A stretch of DNA of 54,310 nt from Paracoccaceae bacterium (GTDB lineage Bacteria > Pseudomonadota > Alphaproteobacteria > Rhodobacterales > Rhodobacteraceae). The stretch lies in assembly GCA_007128135.1 (NCBI GenBank), contig SKYA01000077.1:1-54310 (forward strand), given 5' to 3'. The notes under the pieces were generated by a model, which was not told the DNA's origin, did no database searches, and saw nothing but the letters and a program-made list of their open reading frames with translations. Made by a program: the position numbers and the translations under genes. How positions within the stretch are numbered: the first letter of the stretch is position 1; every line of letters starts with the position of its first letter. Shown piece by piece: positions 45,710-54,310 of this stretch.

Positions 45710-46183
45710 CTATCGCAGCGGCATGGAGACAAAGACATAGGCTGTCTCGAGGCCAGGATTGGGTCTGTATATGCTCGCGCTGGAGCGGTGATCGATGCCT
45801 ATGCCGAATTCCACGCCATCACGCCGCGCAACCCCCAGGTCGATGCTGGTCCGGAACTGGACAGGCCCGCCCAGATCGCGACCGGAGCCGCGCTGGTGAA
45901 TGCCCGCCATCGAGCCGATACGCACGAAAGCCCCCTCGTCCTGCGCCCGAAACGTCACGGAGGACCCGACACCCAGCCAGGCCGAGCCATTCGATGCCAC
46001 CGACAGGCCCAGCACAGGTTGCAATTTCCAGAAATACGGGTTGCCCGTGATGCGCAGATAGCCTTCGGGCGCATTCAGGCGAAGCTGCTGGCCAAGGTTG
46101 CCGATGATGCGCGGCGATTCCGCGAACGCAGGTGCAGATGCAACAAACATCAGCGCGACAAGGATGTTGCGGAAAATTCTCAT
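45710..46183 (-). CDS. acyloxyacyl hydrolase / lipid A deacylase (PagL-like)
   Basis: The protein has 157 residues from ATG 46183; ATG 46198 adds five. A signal peptide ends ASAPAFA. The rest alternates like an eight-stranded outer-membrane barrel and ends in aromatic/hydrophobic residues (FVSMPLR). The segment GIDHRSSASIYRPNPGLE resembles the PagL active-site strand, with His and Ser as catalytic candidates. PagL removes the 3-position acyl chain of lipid A. By-eye similarity, moderately sure. Confidence 0.65.
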   Translation of the reverse strand: MRIFRNILVALMFVASAPAFAESPRIIGNLGQQLRLNAPEGYLRITGNPYFWKLQPVLGLSVASNGSAWLGVGSSVTFRAQDEGAFVRIGSMAGIHQRGSGRDLGGPVQFRTSIDLGVARRDGVEFGIGIDHRSSASIYRPNPGLETAYVFVSMPLR

Positions 46184-46613
46184 GCCCAATCTCGCCATTT
46201 TTGACCGGCGGCGCCGAATCGCCTGCCTTTGGCGGCAAGATCGTTGCAATGCAGCCGGTGTTCAAGAGTATTGTTTCCCGCCCGCCACCGACAGGCCCGG
46301 ATGCAGCCGCCCGGCCAGGAAACCGCGTCATTCGCCCGGTTTTCGGCCCGACAGGCGACCACCCTCGCGCAGGCGCAGGGCACTGGCGCGCAAATCACGC
46401 GCAAACCACGCGCAAACCACAGGGCGCGACAGCAAAGGTGCAGCATGGCCCGCCACCTGACCCGCAGCCTGGGGCGACTGATGCCACCCGAAAGTCGCGG
46501 CCACCCGTGCCGCAGGTGCCACCGTCTTGCCCCGGGCAATGGGCGGCAGCGCGATTCTGCGTGCATCTGCTGGAAAATCCCGCTATGCTGCGTTGCAGCA
46601 AAAGGATGGGCGC
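46184..46613. other. 430-base divergent non-coding region
   Basis: No convincing gene is seen; translations in all frames are Pro/Arg/Ala-rich. It holds three 11-bp repeats at 46387-46419 and a TATGCT at about 46584 that could be a -10 element for the parA-like gene. Confidence 0.5.
46387..46419. repeat. three 11-bp tandem repeats upstream of the parA-like gene
   Basis: CGCGCAAATCA followed by two copies of CGCGCAAACCA in direct order, about 195 bases before the parA-like start. Confidence 0.85.
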
Positions 46614-47255
46614 ATGGCCAAGGGCAAGGTAATCACGATCGCGCAACAGAAGGGCGGCTCGGGCAAGACGACGCTCGCGGTCAATCTGGGTGTCATGCTG
46701 GCGCGCGCGGGCCACAAGGTGGCTTTTCTCGACACCGACCCGCAGGGCTCGCTGGGCCGCTGGTTCATGACGCGCCATGAGGACGGGCGCAGCGAGGAAA
46801 TGGCATTCTCGACCGCCTCGGCCTGGGGTGTGGGCTACGAGGTCGGCAAGCTGCGCGACGCCGCCGATATCGTCATCATCGACACACCGCCCAAGGCCGA
46901 CAGCGACCTGCGCCCCGCCTTGCGCGTCGCCGATCTGGTGCTGGTGCCCGTCGCTTCGAGCCATGTCGATCTCTGGGCGACGGATGGGGTGCTCGACCTC
47001 GCCCGGCGCGAGAACTGCCCGGTGCTGGTGGTGCTCAACCGCGCCCGCGCCGGCACCCGGCTGGGGGCCGAAATCCTGGCCGCCACGCAAGAGCTGGAGG
47101 CCGCGATTGCGGTCACGCAGATCGCCAATCGCGTCGCCTATGCCGAAACGCTGGGCCAGGGGCTGGGCGCAGCCGAAGGCGCGCGCAACCCGGCCATCCG
47201 CGCCGAACTCGACGCGCTTCTGGCCGAGGTGCTGGCACAACTGCCCGAGGATTGA
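46614..47255 (+). CDS. orphan ParA/MinD-type ATPase
   Basis: The protein has 213 residues from ATG 46614 with AAGGA 8 bases upstream. The deviant Walker A KGGSGKTT is at 13-20, FLDTDPQGS at about 38-46 and the Walker B-like IIDTPP near 87. It is short, like ParA relatives that position protein complexes, and no parB or parS-like gene is adjacent. The next gene is aroA, 70 bases downstream. Cargo unknown. Confidence 0.9.
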   Translation: MAKGKVITIAQQKGGSGKTTLAVNLGVMLARAGHKVAFLDTDPQGSLGRWFMTRHEDGRSEEMAFSTASAWGVGYEVGKLRDAADIVIIDTPPKADSDLRPALRVADLVLVPVASSHVDLWATDGVLDLARRENCPVLVVLNRARAGTRLGAEILAATQELEAAIAVTQIANRVAYAETLGQGLGAAEGARNPAIRAELDALLAEVLAQLPED

Positions 47256-47325
47256 GCCCCCATGGACGACGCCGGGCGCTTGCGCTAAGAGCCGCGCAAG
47301 GAACAAGCTTTGCAAAGGCGCGCCC

Positions 47326-48684
47326 ATGTCCGGCCACGGAACTGCCCTCCCGATGATCGCCCATCCCTCAGGCCCGCTGCAGGGTGTGGCCGAGGTGCCG
47401 GGGGACAAGTCGATCTCGCATCGCGCGCTGATCCTTGGCGCGCTCTCGGTCGGAGAGACGCGCATCACCGGGCTGCTGGAAGGGCAGGACGTGCTCGACA
47501 CAGCCCGCGCAATGCGCGCCTTCGGGGCCGAGGTCACACAGCATGGTGCAGGCGAATGGTCGGTGCACGGTGTCGGTGTGGGCGGTTTTGCCGAGCCCGA
47601 CAAAGTCATTGACTGCGGCAATTCCGGCACCGGCGTGCGGCTCATCATGGGCGCCATGGCCACGACCGACATCACCGCCACCTTCACCGGCGACGCCAGC
47701 CTGAACAAGCGCCCCATGGGCCGCGTGACCGAACCCCTGGCGCTGTTTGGCGCGCAGGCTGTCGGGCGACGCGGCGGGCGGCTGCCGCTGACACTGACCG
47801 GCGCGGCACAGCCCGTGCCGGTACGCTACAGCCTGCCCATGCCTTCGGCGCAGGTGAAATCGGCCGTGCTGCTCGCCGGGCTGAATGCACCGGGCGAGAC
47901 CGTGGTGATCGAGGCCGAACCCACGCGCGACCATACCGAGCGGATGCTGCGCGGATTCGGCGCGACACTCGAGGTCGGGCAGGCTGGCGATGGCCGGGTC
48001 ATCACCCTCGTCGGCCAGCCCGAGTTGCGCGGGCAGGTCGTGGCCGTTCCGCGCGACCCCAGTTCTGCCGCCTTTCCGGTCTGCGCCGCGCTGATGGTGC
48101 CGGACTCCGACATTCTGGTGCCCGGTGTCAGCCAGAACCCCACGCGCAATGGCATCTTCCTGACATTGCAGGAGATGAGCGCGGATCTGGTGATGGAAAA
48201 CCCGCGCACCGAAGGCGGCGAACCCGTGGCCGATCTGCGGGTGCGCTTCTCGGCGCTCCGGGGGATCGAGGTGCCGCCCGAACGAGCGGCCTCGATGATC
48301 GACGAATACCCGGTGCTGGCGGCCCTTGCCGCCACTGCCGAAGGCAGGACCGTGATGCGCGGCATCAAGGAATTGCGCGTCAAGGAATCCGACCGCATCG
48401 ATGCCATGGCGCGCGGGCTCGAGGCCTGTGGCGTGCGGGTGGAAGAAACCGAGGACAGCCTGACCGTGCATGGCATGGCGCGGGTGCCCGGCGGGGCCAG
48501 TGTCCGGACCCATCTCGACCACCGCATCGCGATGAGCTTCCTGTGCCTCGGGCTGGCCGCGAAAGCACCCATCCGAGTGGATGACGGCAGCCCGATCGCG
48601 ACGTCCTTTCCGGTATTCGAGCGCCTGATGGCGGCCTTGGGCGCATCGATTGCGCGCGAGGACGGCACGGCGGCTTCGGGCTGA
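47326..48684 (+). CDS. aroA: 3-phosphoshikimate 1-carboxyvinyltransferase (EPSP synthase)
   Basis: AroA joins PEP to shikimate 3-phosphate in aromatic amino acid synthesis. The 452-residue protein has [64 protein letters not shown] and LRVKESDR. The pattern resembles class II enzymes such as CP4 more than E. coli AroA. At the glyphosate-related position the residue is Gly101 (GNSGTG), where CP4 has Ala. ATG 47326. A REP follows the stop. Confidence 0.96.
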   Translation: MSGHGTALPMIAHPSGPLQGVAEVPGDKSISHRALILGALSVGETRITGLLEGQDVLDTARAMRAFGAEVTQHGAGEWSVHGVGVGGFAEPDKVIDCGNSGTGVRLIMGAMATTDITATFTGDASLNKRPMGRVTEPLALFGAQAVGRRGGRLPLTLTGAAQPVPVRYSLPMPSAQVKSAVLLAGLNAPGETVVIEAEPTRDHTERMLRGFGATLEVGQAGDGRVITLVGQPELRGQVVAVPRDPSSAAFPVCAALMVPDSDILVPGVSQNPTRNGIFLTLQEMSADLVMENPRTEGGEPVADLRVRFSALRGIEVPPERAASMIDEYPVLAALAATAEGRTVMRGIKELRVKESDRIDAMARGLEACGVRVEETEDSLTVHGMARVPGGASVRTHLDHRIAMSFLCLGLAAKAPIRVDDGSPIATSFPVFERLMAALGASIAREDGTAASG

Positions 48685-48699
48685 GCCGAGGCCGCCGAC

Positions 48700-48724
48700 G
48701 GTGGGTGCACAGCACCCACCCTAC
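48700..48724. repeat. short REP variant (minus orientation)
   Basis: On the minus strand it reads GTAGGGTGGGTGC, loop TGT, GCACCCACC. The GTAG foot (CTAC at 48721-48724) and outer stem match the other REPs; the inner hairpin is lost. It sits between the convergent aroA and trmD genes. Confidence 0.7.
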
Positions 48725-48777
48725 GGAAAACAGGGCGGTTGTCGTGACAGGATCGCGGACCGTCCAGCCGGCGCGGT

Positions 48778-49569
48778 CTAATCTGTTGCGCGCCCAGCCT
48801 GCCATGCCCTCCACAGGTCCGGCCTGCGTGTGCGCGTCAGGTCTTCCGCCTGCTCCTGCCGCCAGCGGGCAATCTCGGCATGATTGCCCGACAGCAGGAC
48901 GGGGGGTATCGCGCGCCCCTCCCATTCGGGCGGCCGCGTGTAGTGCGGATGCTCCAGCAGCCCGCTGGCGAAGCTCTCCTCCTCGACCGAGGCCGCATTG
49001 CCCAGCACTTCGGGCAGGAGCCGCACCGTGGCGTCGATCATCGCCTGCGCGGCAATCTCGCCCCCGGTCAGGACGAAATCGCCAAGGCTGAATTCCTGCA
49101 CGCCAAAGTGGTCGATCACGCGCTGGTCCACACCCTCGAACCGCCCGCAGATCAGCACCACACCGGGCGCCCGCGACCAGTCCTGCGCCACGGCCTGCGT
49201 GAAGGGACGCCCGCGCGGGCTCAGGCAGACCAGCGGCAAGCCCTCGGCCCCGCGCCGCGCCACCCCGATCGCACGGCCCAGCACATCGGCGCGCAGCACC
49301 ATCCCCGCACCGCCCCCGGCGGGCGTGTCATCGACATTGCGATGCTTGCCGATGCCGAAAGGGCGCAGGTCGATGGTGTCCAGCCCCCAGAGCCCTTCTT
49401 TCAGCGCGCGCCCCGTCAGCGACAGGCCCAGCACTCCGGGAAAGGCCTCGGGAAAGAGCGTGATGACCCGCGCCTGCCAGGCCCTTGCCAGGGGTTTGGG
49501 GGCTTCGATATCGCGCGGCACGGGCGAGGGTGTGATCGACAGCCGTCCGGCGGCGCGGCGCGCGCTCAT
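48778..49569 (-). CDS. trmD: tRNA (guanine-37-N1)-methyltransferase
   Basis: TrmD methylates G37 next to the anticodon, preventing +1 frameshifts. The 263-residue SPOUT protein has the trefoil-knot motif [24 protein letters not shown] and the C-terminal [10 protein letters not shown]. It has an N-terminal extension of about 30 residues before [16 protein letters not shown] 49569 overlaps the rimM stop (ATGA). Last gene of the rpsP-rimM-trmD unit. Confidence 0.96.
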   Translation of the reverse strand: MSARRAAGRLSITPSPVPRDIEAPKPLARAWQARVITLFPEAFPGVLGLSLTGRALKEGLWGLDTIDLRPFGIGKHRNVDDTPAGGGAGMVLRADVLGRAIGVARRGAEGLPLVCLSPRGRPFTQAVAQDWSRAPGVVLICGRFEGVDQRVIDHFGVQEFSLGDFVLTGGEIAAQAMIDATVRLLPEVLGNAASVEEESFASGLLEHPHYTRPPEWEGRAIPPVLLSGNHAEIARWRQEQAEDLTRTRRPDLWRAWQAGRATD

Positions 49570-50075
49570 TCGGTCAGCCCTTCGGGCGGGTCGGCGATGA
49601 TCCGCCCGGCGGCCAGATCGACCGTCGGGACAATCGCGCGTGTGAAGGGCAGCAGAACCGCACCTGCCTGCCCCGGTTTCACCAGTTCCAGCAGATCCGA
49701 TGCGCCATGGTTGAGCACCGCCTTCACCCGGCCCAGCGATACCCCGCCGGTGTCGAACACCTCGAGCCCGATGAGATCGGCATGATAGAACTCGTCATCG
49801 GGAAGCGCGGGCAGGCGCGTGCGCTCGGCATAGAGCCGCATGCCGCGCAGGCCCTCGGCCTGCGCGCGCGTCTGCACGCCTGAAAGCCACGCAGCAAAGC
49901 CCTGGGCGACCTGCGCGCCAAGGCTCACCTCGAAACTGCGCGTGCCGTCCTCGGACCAGAGCGGGCCATAGTCGGCCAAGGCGCGCGGTTCGGCACAGAA
50001 GCTTTTCAGCCGCACCTCGCCGCGCACGCCATAAGCCCCCGCAACCGCGCCGACACAGATCCGTGATGCGCTCAT
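49566..50075 (-). CDS. rimM: 16S rRNA processing protein RimM
   Basis: The 169-residue protein has the RimM N-terminal barrel ([19 protein letters not shown]) and the PRC-like C-terminal domain ([10 protein letters not shown]...[25 protein letters not shown]). RimM binds S19 and helps 30S assembly. It follows rpsP after 81 bases that contain two hairpins and is translationally coupled to trmD. Confidence 0.95.
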   Translation of the reverse strand: MSASRICVGAVAGAYGVRGEVRLKSFCAEPRALADYGPLWSEDGTRSFEVSLGAQVAQGFAAWLSGVQTRAQAEGLRGMRLYAERTRLPALPDDEFYHADLIGLEVFDTGGVSLGRVKAVLNHGASDLLELVKPGQAGAVLLPFTRAIVPTVDLAAGRIIADPPEGLTE

Positions 50076-50108
50076 GTTCTTGCCCGAAATACTCTCAGGG
50101 AGGTCAAT

Positions 50109-50146
50109 GGCCCGGAACGGGCCGGCGGGGGGCGCGAGCGCCCCCC
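50109..50146 (-). terminator. tandem intercistronic hairpins between rpsP and rimM
   Basis: Two GC-rich hairpins follow the rpsP stop on the minus strand: GGGGGGCGC/GCGCCCCCC at 50127-50146 and GGCCCG-GAA-CGGGCC at 50109-50123. No T-tract follows, so they may stabilise the upstream mRNA end or attenuate transcription rather than terminate fully. Confidence 0.45.
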
Positions 50147-50156
50147 TTGGCGACGC

Positions 50157-50510
50157 TTATTCGGCAGAAGCGGCCTCGGCCTTGGCGGCCTTTTCCTTGG
50201 CGCGCTCCTTGGCCTTCTTGCCGGGCTCGGCCTTCTTGAGGTTGGCGCGCACGGCATTTTCGCGCAGGCCCGCCGCTTCCAGGAAACGTGCGATCCGGTC
50301 GGTGGGCTGCGCGCCCTGGCTCAGCCAGTATTGCACGCGCTCCGCATCCATCCTGATGCGGTCCTCGCTGTCCTTGGGCAGAAGCGGGTTATAGGTGCCC
50401 AGCTTTTCGAGGAAGCGCCCGTCGCGCGGCATGCGCGAGTCGGCCGCCACAATCGAATAATACGGGCGTTTCTTCGAGCCCCCACGGGCCAGGCGGATTT
50501 TCGTTGCCAT
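50157..50510 (-). CDS. rpsP: 30S ribosomal protein S16
   Basis: The 117-residue protein starts [18 protein letters not shown] and contains [17 protein letters not shown] and [11 protein letters not shown], all typical of S16. The C-terminal 35 residues are a Lys/Ala/Glu-rich tail beyond the conserved core, common in alphaproteobacteria. Expressed from the ffh-side block with chorismate mutase 48 bases upstream. Confidence 0.97.
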   Translation of the reverse strand: MATKIRLARGGSKKRPYYSIVAADSRMPRDGRFLEKLGTYNPLLPKDSEDRIRMDAERVQYWLSQGAQPTDRIARFLEAAGLRENAVRANLKKAEPGKKAKERAKEKAAKAEAASAE

Positions 50511-50558
50511 GTCGATTTCTCCTTTGTCGATGGCGATGGCGGGGTCTGCCCGCCGAAT

Positions 50559-50855
50559 TCAGCGTTGCAGCTTCTCGTGGTGACGGATCACTTCCGAGAT
50601 GATGAAGTTGAGGAATTTCTTGGCGAATTCCGGGTCGAGATCGGCCTCCTTGGCCAACCATTCCAGCCGCTCGATCTGGCGCTCCTCGCGCACAGGGTCG
50701 GACGGGGGAAGATCATGCTGTACCTTCAGGCGGCCCACAGCCTGGGTGTGCTTGAACCGCTCGCCCAGCGTATAGACGAGAATGGCGTCCAGCCGGTCGA
50801 TGCTGTCGCGGTGGCCAGCCAGAATCTCGGCGGCGCGGGCCGTGTCGTCGGTCAT
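50559..50855 (-). CDS. chorismate mutase (AroQ type)
   Basis: The 98-residue all-helical protein rearranges chorismate to prephenate for Phe and Tyr synthesis. The family pattern is seen in HRDSIDRLDAILVYTLGER, then VGRLK and REERQIERL with the expected Arg and Lys residues. There is no fused prephenate dehydratase. ATG 50855 overlaps the GNAT stop. Its position between ffh and rpsP is a regular feature in Rhodobacterales. Confidence 0.9.
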   Translation of the reverse strand: MTDDTARAAEILAGHRDSIDRLDAILVYTLGERFKHTQAVGRLKVQHDLPPSDPVREERQIERLEWLAKEADLDPEFAKKFLNFIISEVIRHHEKLQR

Positions 50856-51382
50856 GCTGCATCCTCCAGAACCGAGGGGTGGCGCCAGATCTGCACCGGC
50901 CAGTCATTGAGCAGCCCGTCGCGCTCGACTCGCGCGCCAAGCCGTTTCGCCAGCGCCTGCGAGCGGGAATTGTCCGGCGCGATATATGAAATCACGCGAT
51001 CGAGGTCCTGATGGCGCGCGGCATGGACGCGGGCCGCGCGCGCGGCTTCCTGCGCCAGCCCCTGCCCCTCGAACCCGTCGAAGACATGCCAGCCGAGTTC
51101 GGGCTCCTGCCAGCCGTCATTGAAGATCATCCCGATCCGCCCCGCAGGAACGCCACTTGCGCGATGCTCTGCCATCCACATTCCGAAGCCGCGCAGCGCC
51201 CAGTGGCCGAACATGGCCAGAAACGCGCTCCAGCCTTGCTTGCGCGACTGCGGCCCACCGACAAAACGCGCCCGTTCCGAGGCGCAGGCCGCAGCGAAGG
51301 CCTCGAAATCGGCCATGTTCGGGCCGCGCAGGATCAGCCTTTCGGTCTCGATCACCGGGATGGAGAGGGCAACCGCGCTCAT
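50852..51382 (-). CDS. GNAT-family acetyltransferase
   Basis: The 176-residue protein belongs to the RimJ/RimL-like GNAT group: IETERLILRGPNMADFEAF at the start, ELGWHVFDGFEGQGLAQEAA as the acetyl-CoA loop and YIAPDNSRSQALAKRLGA near the end. Substrate unknown; an N-terminal amino group of a protein is a common target of this subgroup. Overlaps both neighbours (ffh stop upstream, chorismate mutase downstream). Confidence 0.88.
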   Translation of the reverse strand: MSAVALSIPVIETERLILRGPNMADFEAFAAACASERARFVGGPQSRKQGWSAFLAMFGHWALRGFGMWMAEHRASGVPAGRIGMIFNDGWQEPELGWHVFDGFEGQGLAQEAARAARVHAARHQDLDRVISYIAPDNSRSQALAKRLGARVERDGLLNDWPVQIWRHPSVLEDAA

Positions 51383-52878
51383 TTCTTCCTCATCAGCCCC
51401 GAAAGCCCGCCGGGCAGACGCGCTCCGCCCATGCCGGGGGCGCCAAGTCCGGGCATCTTCATGCCCTCTTCCATTCCCCGGCCCAGTTCGGCCAGTTGAT
51501 CAGGCGACATCTTCGAGGGGTCGGGCAGACCCTTGCCCTTGCCCAGCATCCCGGCCATGGCCTGCTTGAGCATGCCCTTCTTGCCCATGGTCTTCATCAT
51601 ATCGGCCATCTGCCGATGCTGCTTCAAGAGCCTGTTGAGTTCCGACACTTCCAGCCCGGCGCCCGCGGCAATGCGCTTCTTGCGGCTGGCCTGAAGGATG
51701 GCGGGGTTTGCACGTTCCTTCTTCGTCATCGAGTTTATCAGCGCGATCTGGCGTTTGAGCATGGTGTCGTCAAAGCCCGCCGCCTCGGCAGCCCTGGACA
51801 TCTTGCCCATGCCGGGCATCATGCCCATCACTCCCTGCATGCCACCCATCTTGAGCATCTGCTCAAGCTGCATGCGCAGGTCGTTCATGTTGAACATGCC
51901 CTTCTGGAAGCGCTTCATCATGCGCTCGGCCTGTTCGACCTCGAGCACTTCCTGTGCCTTTTCCACGAGGGCGACAATGTCACCCATGCCCAGGATACGG
52001 CCCGCGACGCGCTTGGGGTCGAACACTTCCAGTGCGTCGGTCTTCTCGCCCAGACCCACGAAGCGGATGGGCTTGCCGGTAACCGCGCGCATCGACAGCG
52101 CCGCACCGCCGCGCCCGTCGCCATCCATCCGCGTCAGGATCACGCCGGTCACGCCCAGCTTGCCGTCGAACTCGGCGGCCACATTGACCGCGTCCTGCCC
52201 GGTCAGGCCATCGACCACCAGCAATGTCTCGCGGGGGCTGGCCACGTCGCGGACGGCCTGCACCTCGTCCATGAGCACGTCATCGATATGCAGCCGACCC
52301 GCTGTGTCGAGCAGGAACACGTCATAGCCGCCCAGCGTCGCTTGCTGCTTCGCGCGCCTGGCGATCTCGACGGCGGACTGGCCCTTGACGATGGGCAGCG
52401 TATCCACCCCGATCTGGGCGCCGAGGATGGCAAGCTGTTCCATGGCCGCCGGGCGGTTCGTGTCGAGCGAGGCCATCAGCACGCGCTTGCCCTCACGGTC
52501 CTTCAGGCGGCGGGCGAGTTTCGCGGTGGTCGTGGTCTTGCCCGAACCCTGAAGCCCCACCATCAGCACGGGTGCTGGCGGATTGTCGATCTTCAGCACA
52601 CCGGGGTCGCCCTCGCCCTCGAGCATGGCGATCAGCTCGTCATGGACGATCTTGACCACCTGCTGACCAGGTGTGACCGATTTCGTGACGGCTGCCCCCG
52701 TGGCCTTCTTCTGCACGCGCCGGATGAACTCGCGCGTCACATCGAGTGACACGTCAGCCTCCAGCAGCGCCACGCGCACTTCGCGCAGGGCGGCGCGAAC
52801 GTCGTCTTCCGAGAGCGCACCCTGCTTCGTCAGCCGGTCAAAGACCCCGGACAGGCGTTCGGACAGGTTCTCGAACAT
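51379..52878 (-). CDS. ffh: signal recognition particle protein Ffh
   Basis: Ffh binds 4.5S RNA and signal sequences of membrane proteins and docks with FtsY. The 499-residue protein has the N domain, the GTPase P-loop GLQGSGKTTTTAKL, DTAGRLHID, TRMDGDGRGG, and a Met-rich M domain (MLKMGGMQGVMGMMPGMG). ATG 52878 (MFENLSERLSGVFDRLT) is the usual family start. First gene of the block ending in trmD; the stop overlaps the GNAT start. Confidence 0.97.
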   Translation of the reverse strand: MFENLSERLSGVFDRLTKQGALSEDDVRAALREVRVALLEADVSLDVTREFIRRVQKKATGAAVTKSVTPGQQVVKIVHDELIAMLEGEGDPGVLKIDNPPAPVLMVGLQGSGKTTTTAKLARRLKDREGKRVLMASLDTNRPAAMEQLAILGAQIGVDTLPIVKGQSAVEIARRAKQQATLGGYDVFLLDTAGRLHIDDVLMDEVQAVRDVASPRETLLVVDGLTGQDAVNVAAEFDGKLGVTGVILTRMDGDGRGGAALSMRAVTGKPIRFVGLGEKTDALEVFDPKRVAGRILGMGDIVALVEKAQEVLEVEQAERMMKRFQKGMFNMNDLRMQLEQMLKMGGMQGVMGMMPGMGKMSRAAEAAGFDDTMLKRQIALINSMTKKERANPAILQASRKKRIAAGAGLEVSELNRLLKQHRQMADMMKTMGKKGMLKQAMAGMLGKGKGLPDPSKMSPDQLAELGRGMEEGMKMPGLGAPGMGGARLPGGLSGLMRKK

Positions 52879-53120
52879 GCGTCTCTCCTTGCCCCTTGCC
52901 GGGGCGGTGAAAACCAGTATGGCACCCACGGGCGCAACGCGCTGGCGGATGGCGATCCATGGCACAGACCAAGGACCGGAAGCGTCGAACTTCCGGCAGA
53001 TGCGCCCGATTACGCCCGGACGCCGCGCGAGTCAAGCACCCGCCCGCGGCTTCGTGACTTGAACTCCCGGCGATCAATGGCAGGTTGAAGGGGATCAGGT
53101 GAAGTAACGGGAGAGAACAG

Positions 53121-54251
53121 ATGCGACGGAAAATCCTGACCAGCCTTGCGGCCCTCGTGGTGGCAGGGGGCGCGCAGGCGCAGTCCGGCTACACGGTCGA
53201 GACGCTGGCCGAAGGTCTTGACCGGCCCTGGGGCGTGGCCTTTCTGCCCGATGCGGGCGATCTGATCCTGACCAAGCGCGGCGGCGCGGTGGTGCTCTGG
53301 GATGCCGAGCGCGGCATCACGCCGCTATCGGGTGCGCCCGAAGTGGTGGCGGAAGGTCAGGGCGGGCTGCTGGACATTGCCGTCGCGCCCGACCATGCCG
53401 AGACCGGCCATGTCTACATGACCTGGGTCGGCGCAGTGCCGGGGGGCACCACGACCCATGTCGGCCGCGCGCGGCTGAACCGTGACGCGGGTGCCCTGGT
53501 GGATCTGGAGGTGCTGCACGCGGTCAGCCCGGGCATGCGGGGCGGGGCGCATTTCGGCGCGCGCATCGTGTTCGATGACGGCTATCTCTATGCGGGTTTC
53601 GGCGACCGGGGCAGCAAGGATTTCAGCGCGAACCACATCAGCCAGGACCTGCGCAGCGAGAATGGCGCGGTCATCCGGTTGACGCTTGATGGCGCTATCC
53701 CCGAAGACAATCCCTTTATCGGCCATGACGGCGCGGCGGGTGCGATCTGGTCCTACGGGCATCGCAACATCCAGGCGATGACCGTGCATCCCGAGACCCG
53801 CGCCATCTGGCTGGCCGAACATGGCGAGGCCGGGGGCGACGAGGTCAATATCGTCGAGCGTGGCGGCAATTTCGGCTGGCCGCTGGCCTCGTTCGGCGTG
53901 ACCTACCGGGGCGGCGACGAGTTCGCTCCTCCGCATCGCGAGGGGGACGGTTTCGTGGCGCCGGTCCATCACTGGCCCGCCGGACGCAGCGATCACAACC
54001 CGCCCTCGGGGATGGTCTTCTACACTGGTGACGCCTTTCCCGACTGGCGGGGGCATCTGCTGCTGGGCAATCTCTTCCACCGCTATCTTGGCCTCTGGGC
54101 GCAAGAGGGGGACGGGCTGCGCGAGGTGGCGCGGCTGCTGGACGGGGCGGATCTGCGCATCCGGGATGTGGCCGTCGGCCCCGATGACGGGTTCATCTAT
54201 GTGCTGGCCGATGGCGCGGGTGTTCCGCTATTGCGTCTGGTCCCCGAGTGA
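53121..54251 (+). CDS. PQQ-dependent aldose sugar dehydrogenase
   Basis: The 376-residue periplasmic protein has a signal peptide (AALVVAGGAQAQ) and the six-bladed soluble glucose dehydrogenase fold: GLDRPWGVAFLPDG-like start, catalytic His in GGAHFGARIVF, RNIQAMTVHPETRAIW, EHGEAGGDEVNIV, NPPSGMVFYTGDAFP. It oxidises aldoses, passing electrons to the respiratory chain, if PQQ is available; no PQQ synthesis genes are in view. GGGAG lies before ATG 53121. Confidence 0.9.
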   Translation: MRRKILTSLAALVVAGGAQAQSGYTVETLAEGLDRPWGVAFLPDAGDLILTKRGGAVVLWDAERGITPLSGAPEVVAEGQGGLLDIAVAPDHAETGHVYMTWVGAVPGGTTTHVGRARLNRDAGALVDLEVLHAVSPGMRGGAHFGARIVFDDGYLYAGFGDRGSKDFSANHISQDLRSENGAVIRLTLDGAIPEDNPFIGHDGAAGAIWSYGHRNIQAMTVHPETRAIWLAEHGEAGGDEVNIVERGGNFGWPLASFGVTYRGGDEFAPPHREGDGFVAPVHHWPAGRSDHNPPSGMVFYTGDAFPDWRGHLLLGNLFHRYLGLWAQEGDGLREVARLLDGADLRIRDVAVGPDDGFIYVLADGAGVPLLRLVPE

Positions 54252-54310
54252 GGCCGCGAAAGAAGCGCCCGCCCGGGGTCCCGCCCACCCGCCCATGACC
54301 CGCTCGCGGG

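Noticed and set aside
1-54310. CRISPR array, prophage, toxin-antitoxin or restriction system
   Set aside because: No spaced repeats, integrase, structural phage genes or recognisable defence genes were found; the only arrays are the short tandem repeats and REPs described.

Overview
The window is a dense, GC-rich bacterial chromosome segment. Gene families and gene order point to an alphaproteobacterium of the Rhodobacterales (Rhodobacteraceae/Paracoccaceae type): an Hda-like DnaA relative beside ppk1, Irr next to fabA, the block ffh - chorismate mutase - rpsP - rimM - trmD, class II-type AroA, TAXI TRAP genes and many ATGA-type gene overlaps. I see no phage, CRISPR array, rRNA or tRNA gene. 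The genus cannot be fixed from what I can see.

Layout. 1-4.1 kb: hda-like gene, a periplasmic YbaY/MliC/META protein and ppk1. 4.2-5.5 kb: a glycosyltransferase of unknown substrate on the minus strand. 5.7-13.6 kb: the most unusual block. It holds a patatin lipase with a cyclic-nucleotide-binding (CNB) domain, two tandem membrane-anchored CNB proteins with Popeye-like architecture, and a CHASE2 class III adenylate cyclase translationally coupled to the second of them. A FecR protein and a TPR/beta-barrel outer-membrane protein are encoded convergently. I read this as a candidate envelope-sensing cAMP module with its own lipase and membrane receptors. 13.8-17.8 kb: DUF3307 protein, then an overlapping operon of adenylate-forming ligase, FrnE-type DsbA protein and Bcr/CflA exporter. 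17.9-19.1 kb: SPFH/NfeD pair. 19.2-24.1 kb: prs, a chromene-carboxylate-isomerase-like protein coupled to a hydrolase, a small conserved protein, efp and a second MliC/META protein. 24.3-25.6 kb: a PAS-like protein and a DUF1285 protein. 25.7-32.4 kb: a MoxR/DUF58/BatA-DUF4159 membrane operon. 32.4-34.6 kb: a thioredoxin-CcdA fusion gene in poorly coding sequence that carries a truncated copy of the preceding operon's 3' end and an 8-bp tandem repeat. 34.6-36.8 kb: haloacetate dehalogenase, a small secreted protein and dapB. 36.9-39.6 kb: rbfA, phosphodiester glycosidase, truB and a DUF1643 protein. 39.6-40.2 kb: a REPIN and its RAYT transposase gene. 40.2-41.3 kb: irr and fabA. 41.3-45.5 kb: TAXI TRAP transporter genes and a LysE exporter. 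45.7-48.7 kb: lipid A deacylase-like protein, orphan ParA and aroA. 48.8-52.9 kb: trmD, rimM, rpsP, chorismate mutase, GNAT and ffh. 53.1-54.3 kb: PQQ-type sugar dehydrogenase.

Three sites share a GTAG-footed palindrome (REP). Two lie between convergent genes and one forms the inverted pair beside the RAYT gene. Domain calls come from reading the translated sequence; no database search was run.
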